64,000 nucleotides of DNA from Triparma columacea (taxonomy: Eukaryota; Sar; Bolidophyceae; Parmales; Triparmaceae): assembly GCA_030267965.1 (NCBI GenBank), contig BRYA01000182.1:7696-71695 (forward strand). Reading direction: 5' to 3'. A program made the translations under genes and the position numbers. Shown here piece by piece: positions 42,447 through 53,021 of the stretch. Under the pieces are notes generated by a model. It was not told where the DNA came from and ran no database searches. It saw only the letters and a program-made list of their open reading frames with translations. Positions within the stretch are counted from its first letter, which is position 1. Every line of letters starts with the position of its first letter.

Positions 42447-44074
42447 ATGAATTCCAGCTCCTTCGGTCCATCTTCCTCCTCAATGAATCTCCTTCAAGCC
42501 CCAAAGTTTGTCGATGAGAACGCTCCCAACACATTTGAGCCGCAACGTGTTCTCAAGTCCAAGCAAGAAGCCAACCCCTCCGTTGCCCCGATCTCTTTCC
42601 AGTCTCCACCAAGGAGGGGAGCCCTTAGGGACGCCTCTGTAACCTCCTCGAAGAAAACACCCGTAAGATCCTCCCCCCTTAGGCAGTACGATACAAGGAG
42701 CTCAGCCAAGAAGGCCAGGAGGGTTGAAGATGCTGAAGTCGAGGAGGAGGAGGAAAATGACATTCAATTGAATGACTGTGTTACTGTCACCAACGGGACG
42801 TACGCCGGGCGGATAGGATTGGTCAAGGGGATTACTGATCGCACCTTCAAGCTGAGCATAAACGGGAAACTTACCGGGAACATTCCAAAGACCAGCGTGG
42901 TCAAGGGTGGTGGTGGTGCTGGTGGTGGGGTGCAGGTGAGTTGGCCGGGGGGGGGAAGGGTGTGGGCAGCAGTGGCAATACGCATTAACGGCAACACAAC
43001 TAACAACTGCAAAAACCCCCTTAGAAAAAGATCACGGACTCCCTATTTTTCAAGCCCGAAGCTCAGCCTCCCACTGGTCCAACCCCCAAGAAGAGGAGAA
43101 GAAGGTCCACAGGAGGAGGTGACGTGGAAGATTTGGAGGAGTCGGTGTTAGAAAAATGTATCCCCCCACAACCTACGAGGACACCTGGGAAGAAAAGGAC
43201 TTCAGAGGAGGCTGAGGTAGGGTTGGAAGAGGAGGTCCGTAACCTCAACCTCGGAGGTGGGGGAGGAGAGGGTGAAGAAAACGAAACTCCGAATGTTGGT
43301 AAAAGCAGAAGTGCGAATAACAAGACGCCGCTAAAGAGCTGCTTCAAGAGCCCAACAAAGGTCTTTAGTGCCAAGGTTGCTTCACACAGTACTTCACCAT
43401 CAGACTCAGAAGGGGGACCTTCTTCATCATCATCGTCATCATATGACCCGACACCGAGACAGAGAAGGGACCCTTTACACGAGAGTTTCCATGGGGTGCA
43501 GGTTTGGAAGGGTAAGGGTTTGAATCCTAGAGTCAAGAACAAGATTGCGGAGTGGAAACAGAGGTACGCAAGGCCTGTTGAAGACGAGGAGAGGGAAGGG
43601 GAGGAGGGGGATGATGGGGAGGGAAGGGAAGAGAGGAAACAACTTGTTAAAGCGGGGATGGAGGTTAGGGGAGGATGGGGGAAATGGCCGAAGGTGAGTT
43701 GAGACTGGGGAAGGTGCGATGATGACATAAAAAGTCTGTCATTCTTATTGATTGTCGTCACGCCCCTGTTTTCGTCGTGTCCACATGAACGTTTATATTC
43801 TCGTGTAGCTAAATTTCACCGTTCGTCGCTCCTCATCTTCCGCTATTCATCCTTTCAGGAGGAGGATATCTTCGACGGATCCTTCAGCAACAGCGTACCA
43901 GGCTGCACAAGCCAAGATCAGGGTTCGGACTTGGTCGTAGTAACCCGGGACGACAAGGGAGCACTACCGGAGGAGTTCGAGAGCGGGGAGGCGTGGAAGT
44001 GTATTACGTGTTTGACGGATAATGATGTAACGATGGTGAAGTGCGGGTGCTGCGACAGGAGGAGATTGAGATGA
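42447..44074 (+). CDS. KOW-motif protein with C-terminal RanBP2-type zinc finger
   Basis: Three exons, 42447-42935, 43025-43693 and 43859-44074, give 457 residues. Residues about 110-152 (LNDCVTVTNGTYAGRIGLVKG) fit a KOW motif, a small RNA- or protein-binding fold found in transcription elongation factors. Before it are basic, Ser/Pro-rich motifs with KKARR. The middle is disordered, basic and acidic by turns (PKKRRRRS). The last exon ends in WKCITCLTDNDVTMVKCGCC, four cysteines with the WxCxxC...CxxC spacing of RanBP2-type fingers. A nuclear role is likely from the basic clusters. The combination is not one I can name. Confidence 0.75.
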
Positions 44075-44299
44075 GAGAGAGGAAGAGAGGAGAAGCAGAT
44101 GGGCGGGTTGGGTAACGCTAATGAGCCGTTCTTTATTCGTAAAATGGGAGTGTTGAGGCGGCGTCTTGTTGGGGTGATAGGGGAAATAGTGGGGAAATAG
44201 AGGGGAAATAGAGGAGGGAGGGGAAACTCTGCAATCTGCAGGTGCAATTTGTGCATCTTCGAGCTTATCTAAGAGACAACAGCTTCAAACGTGTTAAGA

Positions 44300-45841
44300 A
44301 TGAAATTCAGTGCTCTCGCCCTCTTCGGTCTTCTCGGTGGTGCTGCCGCCTTCACTCCTTCTACCCATATTGGATCTCAGAGACAGACTTTCTTTCCCCG
44401 CTCGACGATTGATAAATCAACCTCCCTTCAGGCTAAGGTTGGTGTTGTGGGTGCTACTGGTGCTGTTGGGAAAGAAATAGGTAAGTATGATAGTTGTGTT
44501 GATTGTGCTTATATATTAGTATGATATTTAGTCAAATTACTGACATTCTACTCGTTCCCCCCGACATGTTCTCATTATACCTTCATTATATCCCTCATTA
44601 TACCTTCTCATCACACTCACATCACACTCACAGTTGGATGCCTTGAGAAACGTAACTTCCCCGTTGAGAGCCTTCGCATTTTTGGCTCGTCTCGCTCAGC
44701 TGGATCCACTGTCAAATCCAAGTTTGGTGATGTTACTGTGGAGCTTTTTGATGTTGAGGCGGCTAAGGAATGTGATGTTGTTTTCTTGGCGGTTAGTGGA
44801 GATTTTGCTCTTGAGCATGCGGAGGCTATATCTCAGGGAGGTGAGTGCTGTAGTGTGTGGGTGTGGGTGTGGGTGTGAGTGTGAGAGTCAATGAAAGAAG
44901 TCCCACAAACAGATTACATTTATGATGCAAAGTGCATTCCAGAGACACGTAGTGATTCCACGCAGGAAACAGCAGCCAAACCACCACGCTGGAGATCAAA
45001 CACAACCAAACCCTATCCCCCCCGACCTGTCTGCAATTCCCTCCTAACCCCCACCCCCCCGTCCACCCTCCACCAAGCCATTGTAATCGACAACTCCTCT
45101 GCCTTCCGCTACAAGCCCGAGGTGCCCCTCTGCGTCCCCGAAATCAACGGATCTACCATTAAGGGAAAGAAGCTCATCGCTAACCCCAACTGCACCACTG
45201 CCATTGGTCTAATGGCGGTGAACCCCTTGCTCAAGAAGTTCGGCATGAAGAGGCTCATCATGAGCACTTACCAGGCTAGTAGCGGAGCCGGACAGGAGGG
45301 CATGGACGAGCTCAAGGCAGGTACCAAGGCCGTCGTTAACGGCGAGAGGGAAGTCGCTGAGAACAAGGTCTTCGCCCACCCCCTCCCCTTCAACGTAATC
45401 CCCCACATCGACAAGTTCCAGGAGAACGGCTACACCAAGGAGGAGATGAAGGTAACCTGGGAGACCCGCAAGATCTGCGGCCTCGCCGACGACTTCCCTG
45501 CTTCCTGCACAGCCGTTAGGATACCGACTTACAGGGCTCACTCTGAGAGCATTGTAATCGAGACTGAGAAGAAGGTCGACGTCGCTGTCGCCCAGGCCGC
45601 TCTCGCCGCTGCTCCCGGTGTTAAGCTGATCGACGATATCCTCTCCGATCCCCCCACGTACCCCATGCCCCTAAGCGCCACTGGCCAGTACGACGTTGAG
45701 GTCGGCCGCGTTAGGAGGAGCGAGGCCTTCGGGGACTACGGACTCGAGTTCTTCGTGTCAGGGGACCAGCTACTGAGAGGGGCGGCGCTTAACGCGGTGC
45801 TCGTAGCGGAGGAGTGCGTTAATAACGGCGATCTCGCTTGA
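44300..45841 (+). CDS. asd: Aspartate-semialdehyde dehydrogenase, plastid-targeted
   Basis: Three exons, 44300-44480, 44634-44840 and 45078-45841, give 383 residues. The signal peptide ends in GGAAAFTPS, the A-F cleavage motif of secondary red plastids, followed by a transit-like segment. The enzyme starts at [14 protein letters not shown] (NADP-binding) and has the catalytic cysteine in [12 protein letters not shown], then [13 protein letters not shown] and [12 protein letters not shown]. It reduces aspartyl phosphate to aspartate semialdehyde, on the way to lysine, threonine and methionine. The third intron-exon join uses CAAG rather than CAG. Length fits the family. Confidence 0.95.
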
Positions 45842-45906
45842 GAGGCTCGAGGGAGGAGAAGGAGGAAACAAATTAAGCTTTTGTAGAACAAAAATATCAA
45901 TCGCCT

Positions 45907-47274
45907 TTAAATCGACACAAGGTCGTACAGGCTGAGGTCCTCCAGCGCCTTGTCTACGTCCCCCTCCCTGTCCTTGACTAGTTCAGCGAACTTCACAGCC
46001 CTCCAAACCGACCATCCCTCCATGTTGACGTCAGGTAAATACCCCAGCAAGCGCCTGACCCCTTCCTCAATATCCTCCCCCCCCACATGCACGCACCTCC
46101 CAAACTTGGGTGCCCATTTCCCCCCCCCCTCCTCCCTCGTATCCGCCGCTTGTACAACCCTTTCAAACGCACCAAACCAGCTGAAGAATTCACCGTCCCC
46201 ACCGTTAACGAACTTAACCTCCAGGTCGGAGCACTCGACTATGCCACCGCTCGCAGCGAGGGCGCCGAACTTACCGCGGATCTTAGCCTCGGTCTGACCG
46301 TTGTACTGGTTCGCTGTGTCCGTCGTAAGTAGTGGTGAGACTCGTAGGTTAAGGATGGTCGAGAGGAGAGTTGAGAAATGACGGAGGAGGACGGACTTGA
46401 ATGAACCGGGGGGACCGTAGAAGAGGACACTGTGGTTACGGGAGGAAGGAGAGGGCGAGGGGGATCCAGAGGGCTTTATCTTCATGAGTTTACGACGAGC
46501 TTTAGCCCTGCAATGCGAAGGGGGTTAGATATGCAACCGACTGATAGTGTGAGTGATAGGTGTTCGTTTCATATCCACTCTCACCTCGCTTCTTCCACCT
46601 CCCCCCCCCTCCCCCCAACACGGCCACTAATGCTCTCCTCAAAGTCCCTAATAACCTTCCCAACCGTAACGTTGAGTTTCCCGTCGATCTTGTGGAACCC
46701 TCTCAAGACGTCCGGTAGCCACCACCCCTCCTCCCTCGCCTTAGCCACCAGCATATTGTCCTCCGGCTTCGTCCCTTGCGTTCTAAAGTCGAAGGAGCTT
46801 ACGACCGTTTCCCCCGCCCTTATCTTCTCTTCGAATCCCTTTTTCCTACCGTCCTCAAGTAGTACCTCCATGACGACTCTACCTTTCCCCGTCAAGGTCC
46901 CCTCCAGCCCCTCCAGCAGGTCCCTCCAGTCCTTCCACCCTCCCCCCCCGTTCGTTCTCGTGTATCCCAAAGCGTCGTCCTCCCTACGACCCCCGTCCGC
47001 ACCCTCCCCAACGTCGTTAAAGTCCTCGTGTTTCATAATCATCTGAGCGTTCTTTACGACTAAAACGAACCCCCCGTCGCCTTCCCCAGCCCCGAACTTT
47101 GCGAAGCGGAGGAGGGAGGGGAGGAGGGTTGAAACCTTCATGCAGATACTCCTCTCAACACCGGGAACGTCCATGCAGTCTACTGTGATGATGCGGTTGA
47201 AACCAGACAAACCGATGAGGTGGTGGAAACCCATTTCTATGTTCTCCTTCACGCTGCAAAGAGAGAGAGAGAGA

Positions 47275-47345
<71 letters not shown>

Positions 47346-48036
47346 GATTGTGCTTTCAGCTCTACGTGTAGATACTCTCACCTTTCCCCCATCCCTCTCT
47401 TAAACCATACGACCTTAAACCCTTCCTCCAACCTCCTTCTAACCCCCTCCCACGGCAGTCCCCCAAGTTTCGTCAACGGGATCACTCTCTGTTTATAAGG
47501 CAACCACCTCTCTTTCATATTATCGTCCTTCCCGAGTGTACCGTACATCTCATGGACTTCGATACCTCCACCAACGTCTACGCTTACAACATTACAACCA
47601 AGGTGGAAGAACGCAGTTGTGGTACCTGCATTTATGGAGCAACTTAGAGTTTGGGGAGATGAGTGAGGGAGAGTAGGTGTTGGAGTAGGTGTTGGAGTAG
47701 GTGTTGAAGGAGGTGTTGAAGGTTTTGAATCATCGTGTGCTGGGGTGTGTAGACGTCCTACGACTATTATTGGGAAGGGGTTGGGGGGGGAAGGTAGATT
47801 GCAGGTTACTAAGGTTGGATTGGAGGTTAAGGTGAAGAGAGTAGCGGGAGGGAGAGTGGGGGGTAGAGTGGGGGGGAGAAAGCTAGGGGACGGGGGAGAG
47901 TGAGAGAGAGTGGGGGGAGAAAGGGAGGCTGAGCAGAAGTAGTAGCAGAAGTAGTAGCAGAAGTAAGTACTAACCTTTGTGTTTTCAGTCCATCATCTTT
48001 GATATAAAACGTGCATTCTTTTAGTGGGTAGCTCAT
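45907..48036 (-). CDS. P-loop-like protein of unknown function
   Basis: Four exons, 48036-47975 (GTTAG donor), 47882-47382, 47253-46585 and 46507-45907, give 610 residues. Near the C-terminus SVLFYGPPGSFKSVLLRHF looks like a Walker A loop with Phe in place of the usual Gly. The upstream region has IITVDCMDVPGVERSICMKV and GGFVLVVKNAQMIM, spaced like nucleotide-binding strands. Exon 2 has a Pro/Thr array (PTPTPTPTP) and the segment GLPWEGVRRRLEEGFKVVWF. No family name is justified; a divergent NTPase is the best guess. The second intron holds a long GT microsatellite. The gene is convergent with the dehydrogenase gene. Confidence 0.7.
47278..47342. repeat. (GT)n microsatellite in intron
   Basis: A run of about 32 GT units followed on the 5' side by GA units, inside the second intron of the P-loop-like gene. 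Confidence 0.97.
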
Positions 48037-48313
48037 ATTAGCTCATGTGGATGTGTATGTATGGAGGATTGAGAGGAGGAGATGTCGAGGAGATGATGTA
48101 TTCAATGAATGTAATGAGTAGGCAACAAATTACACGATGTGCTGATGTCGTATTGATACTTAAGGCAAGGAAATGTTGAATTTATGTGGAATTAATGCGG
48201 AATTAAGTCAAAAAATGATCAGAAAGTCAGAAAGGAAATATATGGAAAAAGGAAGCTAAAAAATAAACTGTTGGTTCTATTAGGGTTTTAGGGTTGAGAC
48301 TCCACGCTCACAT

Positions 48314-50107
48314 TTATTTCGAAGTCATTGCTATCCTTAGTACCGTGGTGAAGAGTGAGGCGGCCATTGCACCTGCCATTTTAATAGTGTTCTCCTTTGT
48401 CAGAGGGAGGATACCCCACAACTTTACGGGGTCGTGCTCGTCAATTATTGCTTGGCAGAGGTCATCGAGGAGCAAGTTGGCCTTCTGAAGGTCGGCTGCA
48501 AGGCCCAATTCTTCGTCGTTCTGTTGTACCTCGTAGTGAATGTTGTTCAAACGCCTCTGAGCGCGGAGACATTTGACGACGTCCTTGGTAAGGATTTTAT
48601 GCGTGTTTGCAGTAGAGTGAAAGACAAATGCCATCGCTGCTGTTATTATTGTCCCTATCAGCCAAAGCAAAACTAACGGGCCGGAGATGGGTAAATTGAG
48701 AAGAGAGATCGAGAACACGCCTATGCATGCCAATATAGCAATCAACGTCATCATTTCAAATGCTTTGATGTGGAAACAACTCTCCCAAAAAAACATTGAA
48801 AAGATGTATCGATGCAGTTGGTCAAATGCTTGCACCTGATCTGGGGAGTCGAGCCTGAATTCGTGAGACGAATCCATATTCTCGGTTTTCAAACTATTGA
48901 CGAGCCACCTTGCAAATTTTATCATGCACCGAGTGCTGGCGAATGCGTCGTTGAGCAATACCAAGTTAGTAGCGTAGCAAGTAAAAAATATAATCAATAT
49001 CTCAAGTGCACCGGCGAATTTCGCTATCCCTGCACAAGAACGATCAAAGATGGTCAGGACTCCAGTCATATCGTTGATTATCGTAGGGATGAAGGCAAAA
49101 GTAATTGCCAGAATCAATGGTACCCACTTATTTAGGGACAGAACGCACAAATTGTACTGCTTGTCAACTCGCTTTATTTCACCTTCGATATTCGAGTATT
49201 CGACTTTGGATTTCATAATTTCCTCGTCAATCGAGCTCCTCCTTGGAGCCATTGATTTGCGCTTCATGGCTTCATTTCGCGCATAGACATGAGCTGAATG
49301 TTTCTTCAACAGGTACACCATGTCTTTTTCTCCGCTTTCAATGAACATCCTGTGGACGGCCTCAATACCAGTCATCTCAGGTCTCCTGAACTTAGAATAA
49401 ACAAGAATGTGTCGATAGATGTGGTTCGTCTCCTTCAGCCGCTGCCCTTCAATGCTCCACACAATTGACTCTCGGGCAGCCACTGCAGTTGGAATTATAG
49501 TGAATATGAAAGCATCCACGAAGAGATTCCAGCCATCAATTGTCATCTCGGAGTCTTGAATTAAGAACAGCAGGATCAAAAGAATAACCATGGTAGATAC
49601 AGTAATCGTCAGTCCGTTAATAGCACTATGGGTGATGTTATAAATTGCAATCTCATTAGGCGTCGCTCTCGGGAAATAATCCTTCGTGAGCCAAAGTGAA
49701 TAAACCGGCATAAATAACAACGGCAAGGCCCTGCCGACAAAGTACTTTTTCATGGGCTTTAACTTGAACGTAGAGTGATCAGGTCGGAGGGGCAGGCGGC
49801 GGTTCCTACGGTAGTAATTCAACTTCGTCGTAAGCTCTGAAAAAGTGACGCCGAAATCTTTCAGGATTGATTGAAGGCCCTGGAGGGTGTCCCCTGGTGA
49901 AGGCGATGAAAGAGTTTTTAACAGCTTTTGCATGGACTCAATGTCAGGTTCCACACCGACGCTGTAGAGAATATCATGAAGATCACTAGCAAAGAATCGG
50001 GGCTTAGGCTGATTGGGCAATAGGAGGTTGAGCCAGTCAGAGGGGGTTGGTGCAGCAGTTGCATCGGTAGGCGATGGGCTTGTAGGGGGAGTTTGAGAGA
50101 TTTTCAT
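48314..50107 (-). CDS. Multi-pass membrane protein of unknown function
   Basis: Single exon, 597 residues from ATG 50107. After a Pro/Thr-rich start and a soluble segment of about 130 residues come six to eight hydrophobic spans, for example ALPLLFMPVYSLWL, ITVSTMVILLILLFLI, WVPLILAITFAFIPTII, FAGALEILIIFFTCYA and GPLVLLWLIGTIITAAMAF. A charged loop (KRKSMAPRRSSIDEEIMKSK) sits in the middle. A short helical region near the C-terminus (EELGLAADLQKANLLLDDLCQ) precedes a final hydrophobic end. No family recognised. It is intronless, as is the other unknown membrane protein at 31017-32735, but they share no clear sequence. Confidence 0.78.
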   Translation of the reverse strand: MKISQTPPTSPSPTDATAAPTPSDWLNLLLPNQPKPRFFASDLHDILYSVGVEPDIESMQKLLKTLSSPSPGDTLQGLQSILKDFGVTFSELTTKLNYYRRNRRLPLRPDHSTFKLKPMKKYFVGRALPLLFMPVYSLWLTKDYFPRATPNEIAIYNITHSAINGLTITVSTMVILLILLFLIQDSEMTIDGWNLFVDAFIFTIIPTAVAARESIVWSIEGQRLKETNHIYRHILVYSKFRRPEMTGIEAVHRMFIESGEKDMVYLLKKHSAHVYARNEAMKRKSMAPRRSSIDEEIMKSKVEYSNIEGEIKRVDKQYNLCVLSLNKWVPLILAITFAFIPTIINDMTGVLTIFDRSCAGIAKFAGALEILIIFFTCYATNLVLLNDAFASTRCMIKFARWLVNSLKTENMDSSHEFRLDSPDQVQAFDQLHRYIFSMFFWESCFHIKAFEMMTLIAILACIGVFSISLLNLPISGPLVLLWLIGTIITAAMAFVFHSTANTHKILTKDVVKCLRAQRRLNNIHYEVQQNDEELGLAADLQKANLLLDDLCQAIIDEHDPVKLWGILPLTKENTIKMAGAMAASLFTTVLRIAMTSK

Positions 50108-50305
50108 CCTTATTTTGGAGAATTGTTCCTCTGGGCAAGAGCCCTTCTCTTCTAAATCCAAATTCCGGAACCAACTTGTATGCGTTATAAATGCTCTCTA
50201 TCTCTTTCTCTCTTTTTTTTCGCAAACTGCACTTCGTCCGGACTTCGATTGAAGAACCGCCCCAGCTTTGAACCAGCCTCAAAAAGATCTTCAAGTCCTT
50301 TCCCA

Positions 50306-50788
50306 ATGAAATTATCGCTTTGCTTCAGCTCGTTTGCCCTTGTTTTCGGTCTCGCCGCCGCCTCACCAAACACAATCTACTTCACTCAGACCTCGTACAA
50401 GTCTACCACCCTCACCCTAAACGACGACGGAACCATAGCTGTCGGTGACCTCATTGAAGACGATTCCCTTTTTAAGGGCGGGATGCCGTGGCAGATTGAC
50501 GAGGGGGGGGAAGTTGGGGTTGCTATTGGAAACAAGCAGGTGAGGAGGCGAATGACAGTTGAGGAGCGTGACAATTCAGCTCGTCGCTACACTCGTCTTT
50601 GCACATACAGTACCACGTTCTCACGTAGCTGCCCCCTCTCCTGCTCTTCCTTTCCCCGCTCATCTCAGCCTCAGGTTGTTGAGTTTATGGACGTTGACAG
50701 CTTCAAGGTTCTCAAGAGTTTGGGGGAGGAAGATATCTTCGGGGACGTTAAGAACAGGAAGTTGGGTAGCGTTGCCATGGGGAGGTAA
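50306..50788 (+). CDS. Small secreted protein
   Basis: Two exons, 50306-50539 and 50669-50788, give 117 residues; the acceptor could also be six bases downstream. A signal peptide (MKLSLCFSSFALVFGLAAAS) is clear. The mature part begins NTIYFTQTSYKSTTLTLNDDG and is acidic, without cysteines. No family recognised. Confidence 0.65.
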   Translation: MKLSLCFSSFALVFGLAAASPNTIYFTQTSYKSTTLTLNDDGTIAVGDLIEDDSLFKGGMPWQIDEGGEVGVAIGNKQVRRRMTVEERDNSARRYTRLCTYSTTFSRSCPLSCSSFPRSSQPQVVEFMDVDSFKVLKSLGEEDIFGDVKNRKLGSVAMGR

Positions 50789-51209
50789 ACTCTTAACCCA
50801 AAACCAAAGACAGCATGGGAAGGCTTTATGAGAGAGGGAGAGGATGATGAGCGGGGGAGAGGATATGAGCGGGGGAGAGGGTAACATTTCAAAAGAAACA
50901 ACATTAGTTTCTCTCTGAATTATTTGGGCCTTGGTGAACTTGGGCAGCTAGGAATTCCTCAAACCAAATTCTCAAGGTAGGTAAACCCTTACAATTATCA
51001 CACACATTCACTTACATTGCCTTTATATTTACATGATTTCACAAAAATACACTTTAAAATGCCATATTCACGCAGGATCCTCCAAAACTAAAATAGAGCA
51101 CCACCTCAGTTCGGACAGTACCAGTCTTTCTTACCCTTCTCTCTCTTCCCCCTCCCCAACTAACAACCCCATAAGCACTCACATTAAGCATACCGAGCAA
51201 CAACTCAAA
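50789..51209. other. Interval with no supported gene
   Basis: 421 bases between two plus-strand genes. Nothing recognised; it must hold the terminator of the first gene and the promoter of the second. Confidence 0.5.
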
Positions 51210-51751
51210 ATGCTTTGTCTTAGATCCTATTTACAGGCTTTCCTTCTCCTTACAACAATCCTTGTCACCCAAGCCTTCCACCTGCCTCCAACCTTTCTTC
51301 CCACCATATCCTCCCCCACCAATTCGCCACTTCGACATCTGCCAAATGGTCATCCGCCAAGTCGGAATCCGCAAATGAGGCACCCACCAACGCGGTTGAA
51401 CTTCTTCCAGCAAGTCCCGACAGACCCTGACAAAAAGAAGCCCATGGATTATGTATGCAAGGACTGCGGTTACGTCTTCACCAAGGGCACACTAGGTAAG
51501 CTCCCAGCGAGTGCAAGCATGAACACACAAGGGTGGTCGATGCCATGGGTGCCAACGGCAGGCGCGAAAGGGCCCCTCAAACCAACCCGTTCCCCCCCCC
51601 CTCCTCCCCCTCTCCCCCCCCATCAGCTTGGGATAAGCTAGACAACTCCAAGTACCAGTGCCCACCTTGCGGAGCTGGAAAGTTCAGGTTCAAAAAAGTA
51701 CCAAAAGGCAGCGAATCAGGAGAGGTTAAGGTTAAGAAGAGCTGGTTTTAA
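51210..51751 (+). CDS. Rubredoxin, plastid-targeted
   Basis: Two exons, 51210-51495 and 51627-51751, give 136 residues. The first 20 or so residues form a signal peptide ending in TQAFHLPP, again an A-F motif, and a Pro/Arg/Asn-rich transit segment follows. The mature protein has the iron-binding pairs YVCKDCGYVF and YQCPPCGAGK that define rubredoxin. Plastid rubredoxins are needed for photosystem assembly in algae and plants. Most such proteins carry a C-terminal membrane span; this one ends in a basic stretch (GEVKVKKSWF) without one. Confidence 0.93.
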
Positions 51752-51810
51752 CCGACTAATTGATGTAACAACGTTGTAGCTAATACACACACTCAAATAA
51801 GCTCCTTTCC

Positions 51811-52719
51811 TTAGTTCTCTTTCCCCCCCCCACCCTCAACCTCTACGTACTTCGACCCCACCTCCTCCCTCCACTTTCTCAGGAACTCGTGGCCCTGCTC
51901 GCTCAGTTTCTTCCCCCCCTCCGTCCTTATGTATTCCCCTCTTAACCTGAGTAGTTTCTCATCGCAGTGAACGGCAACGTGCCTCCAGTGGTCATCCTCC
52001 GAGCCTGTGGGGTTGATTTCCTTGGAGTAAGAGTAGCAGCGAGTAAGACCAACGGGACCTAGAGCCTCTATCTTATCCGCGTCGCTGACGATGTGCCTGA
52101 GCATTAAAACGAAGGGGGGAAGGAGGTTGAGGTCGAGCTTCCCCTTGGACTCGGCAGAGAAGGATATATTGTCGATTATTGAATGGATTACCAAGACGTC
52201 CTTGGGACTGAAAGTGGAGGACATGAAAGCATCGAGGGAAGCCTTGACGCCAGGACCTTCACGGGAGAGATACTTGTGGTCAGCGACGTCTTGAAGGGGG
52301 GGAGGGAGAAAAAGTAGGGTGGAGGGTTTAGTACTTTGTGTTGTGGGAATTTGAAACGATATTGAACTCCCCCCCCCCCCCACCCGTGCATTCATCCCCT
52401 ACTTCGTCGAACCCGCTTTGGCACCCCGTCACTTACCGTGCAGCATGGCAGCAACCTTAACAATATCAGTCGGCGGCAAGTCAGTGAAGGGCAATTCGGG
52501 AAATTTAGGGGAAAGCCGCATTATGGCGGAAGCGTTGGAGGACACGGAGACGGCGTGGGTGTAACCGTGGCTGGCATCCCTGTTAGCGAGGGCGGAACGA
52601 ACGTAGGAATCTGTTTTGGACAAGATTGAGGACGGGGAGGGGGGAGGGGAGGTTGATAAAGATGGGGATGAAGATGAGGGAGATACGAGGGACTCGGAAG
52701 CAATGATTGCGCCAGTCAT
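51811..52719 (-). CDS. HD-domain phosphohydrolase
   Basis: Two exons, 52719-52437 and 52289-51811, give 253 residues. The metal-binding motifs are H in ASHGYTHAVSVS and the HD pair in KVAAMLHDVADHKYL, with a further Asp in IVSDADKIEALGPVG. The intron splits the HD pair between His and Asp. Related proteins hydrolyse phosphates of nucleotides or small metabolites, but the substrate is unknown. Start chosen at the first ATG (52719); a longer start cannot be excluded. Confidence 0.85.
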
Positions 52720-53021
52720 TGAGGAAGGAGACGGCAACCAATTTTGCGGACGAAAGCTTGAGGGAATTTGCCACCCTTGTCACCCAAAATTTTGGAGATT
52801 AAATTCGGACCGACCACACACACAACATTTGAGAATTCAGAATTGCAACACAAGCAGCTTTTTCGCGACTCAACCAACCACAACCCCTCCGGTTTTGCTC
52901 CACCCTCCACTCTCCTACTCCTCGATCTCCTCTTTCCTTCCCCATAGTGAATTAAAAGTTCAAAAGTAAATCGTTCCCAACCTCCTCCCCCACCTTCCGC
53001 CCTTCCACCCCACCCACCTCA

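Noticed and set aside
44841..45077. Open frame through the second intron of the aspartate-semialdehyde dehydrogenase gene
   Set aside because: The family sequence continues directly from ISQG to [10 protein letters not shown] when the intron is removed; the extra residues match nothing.
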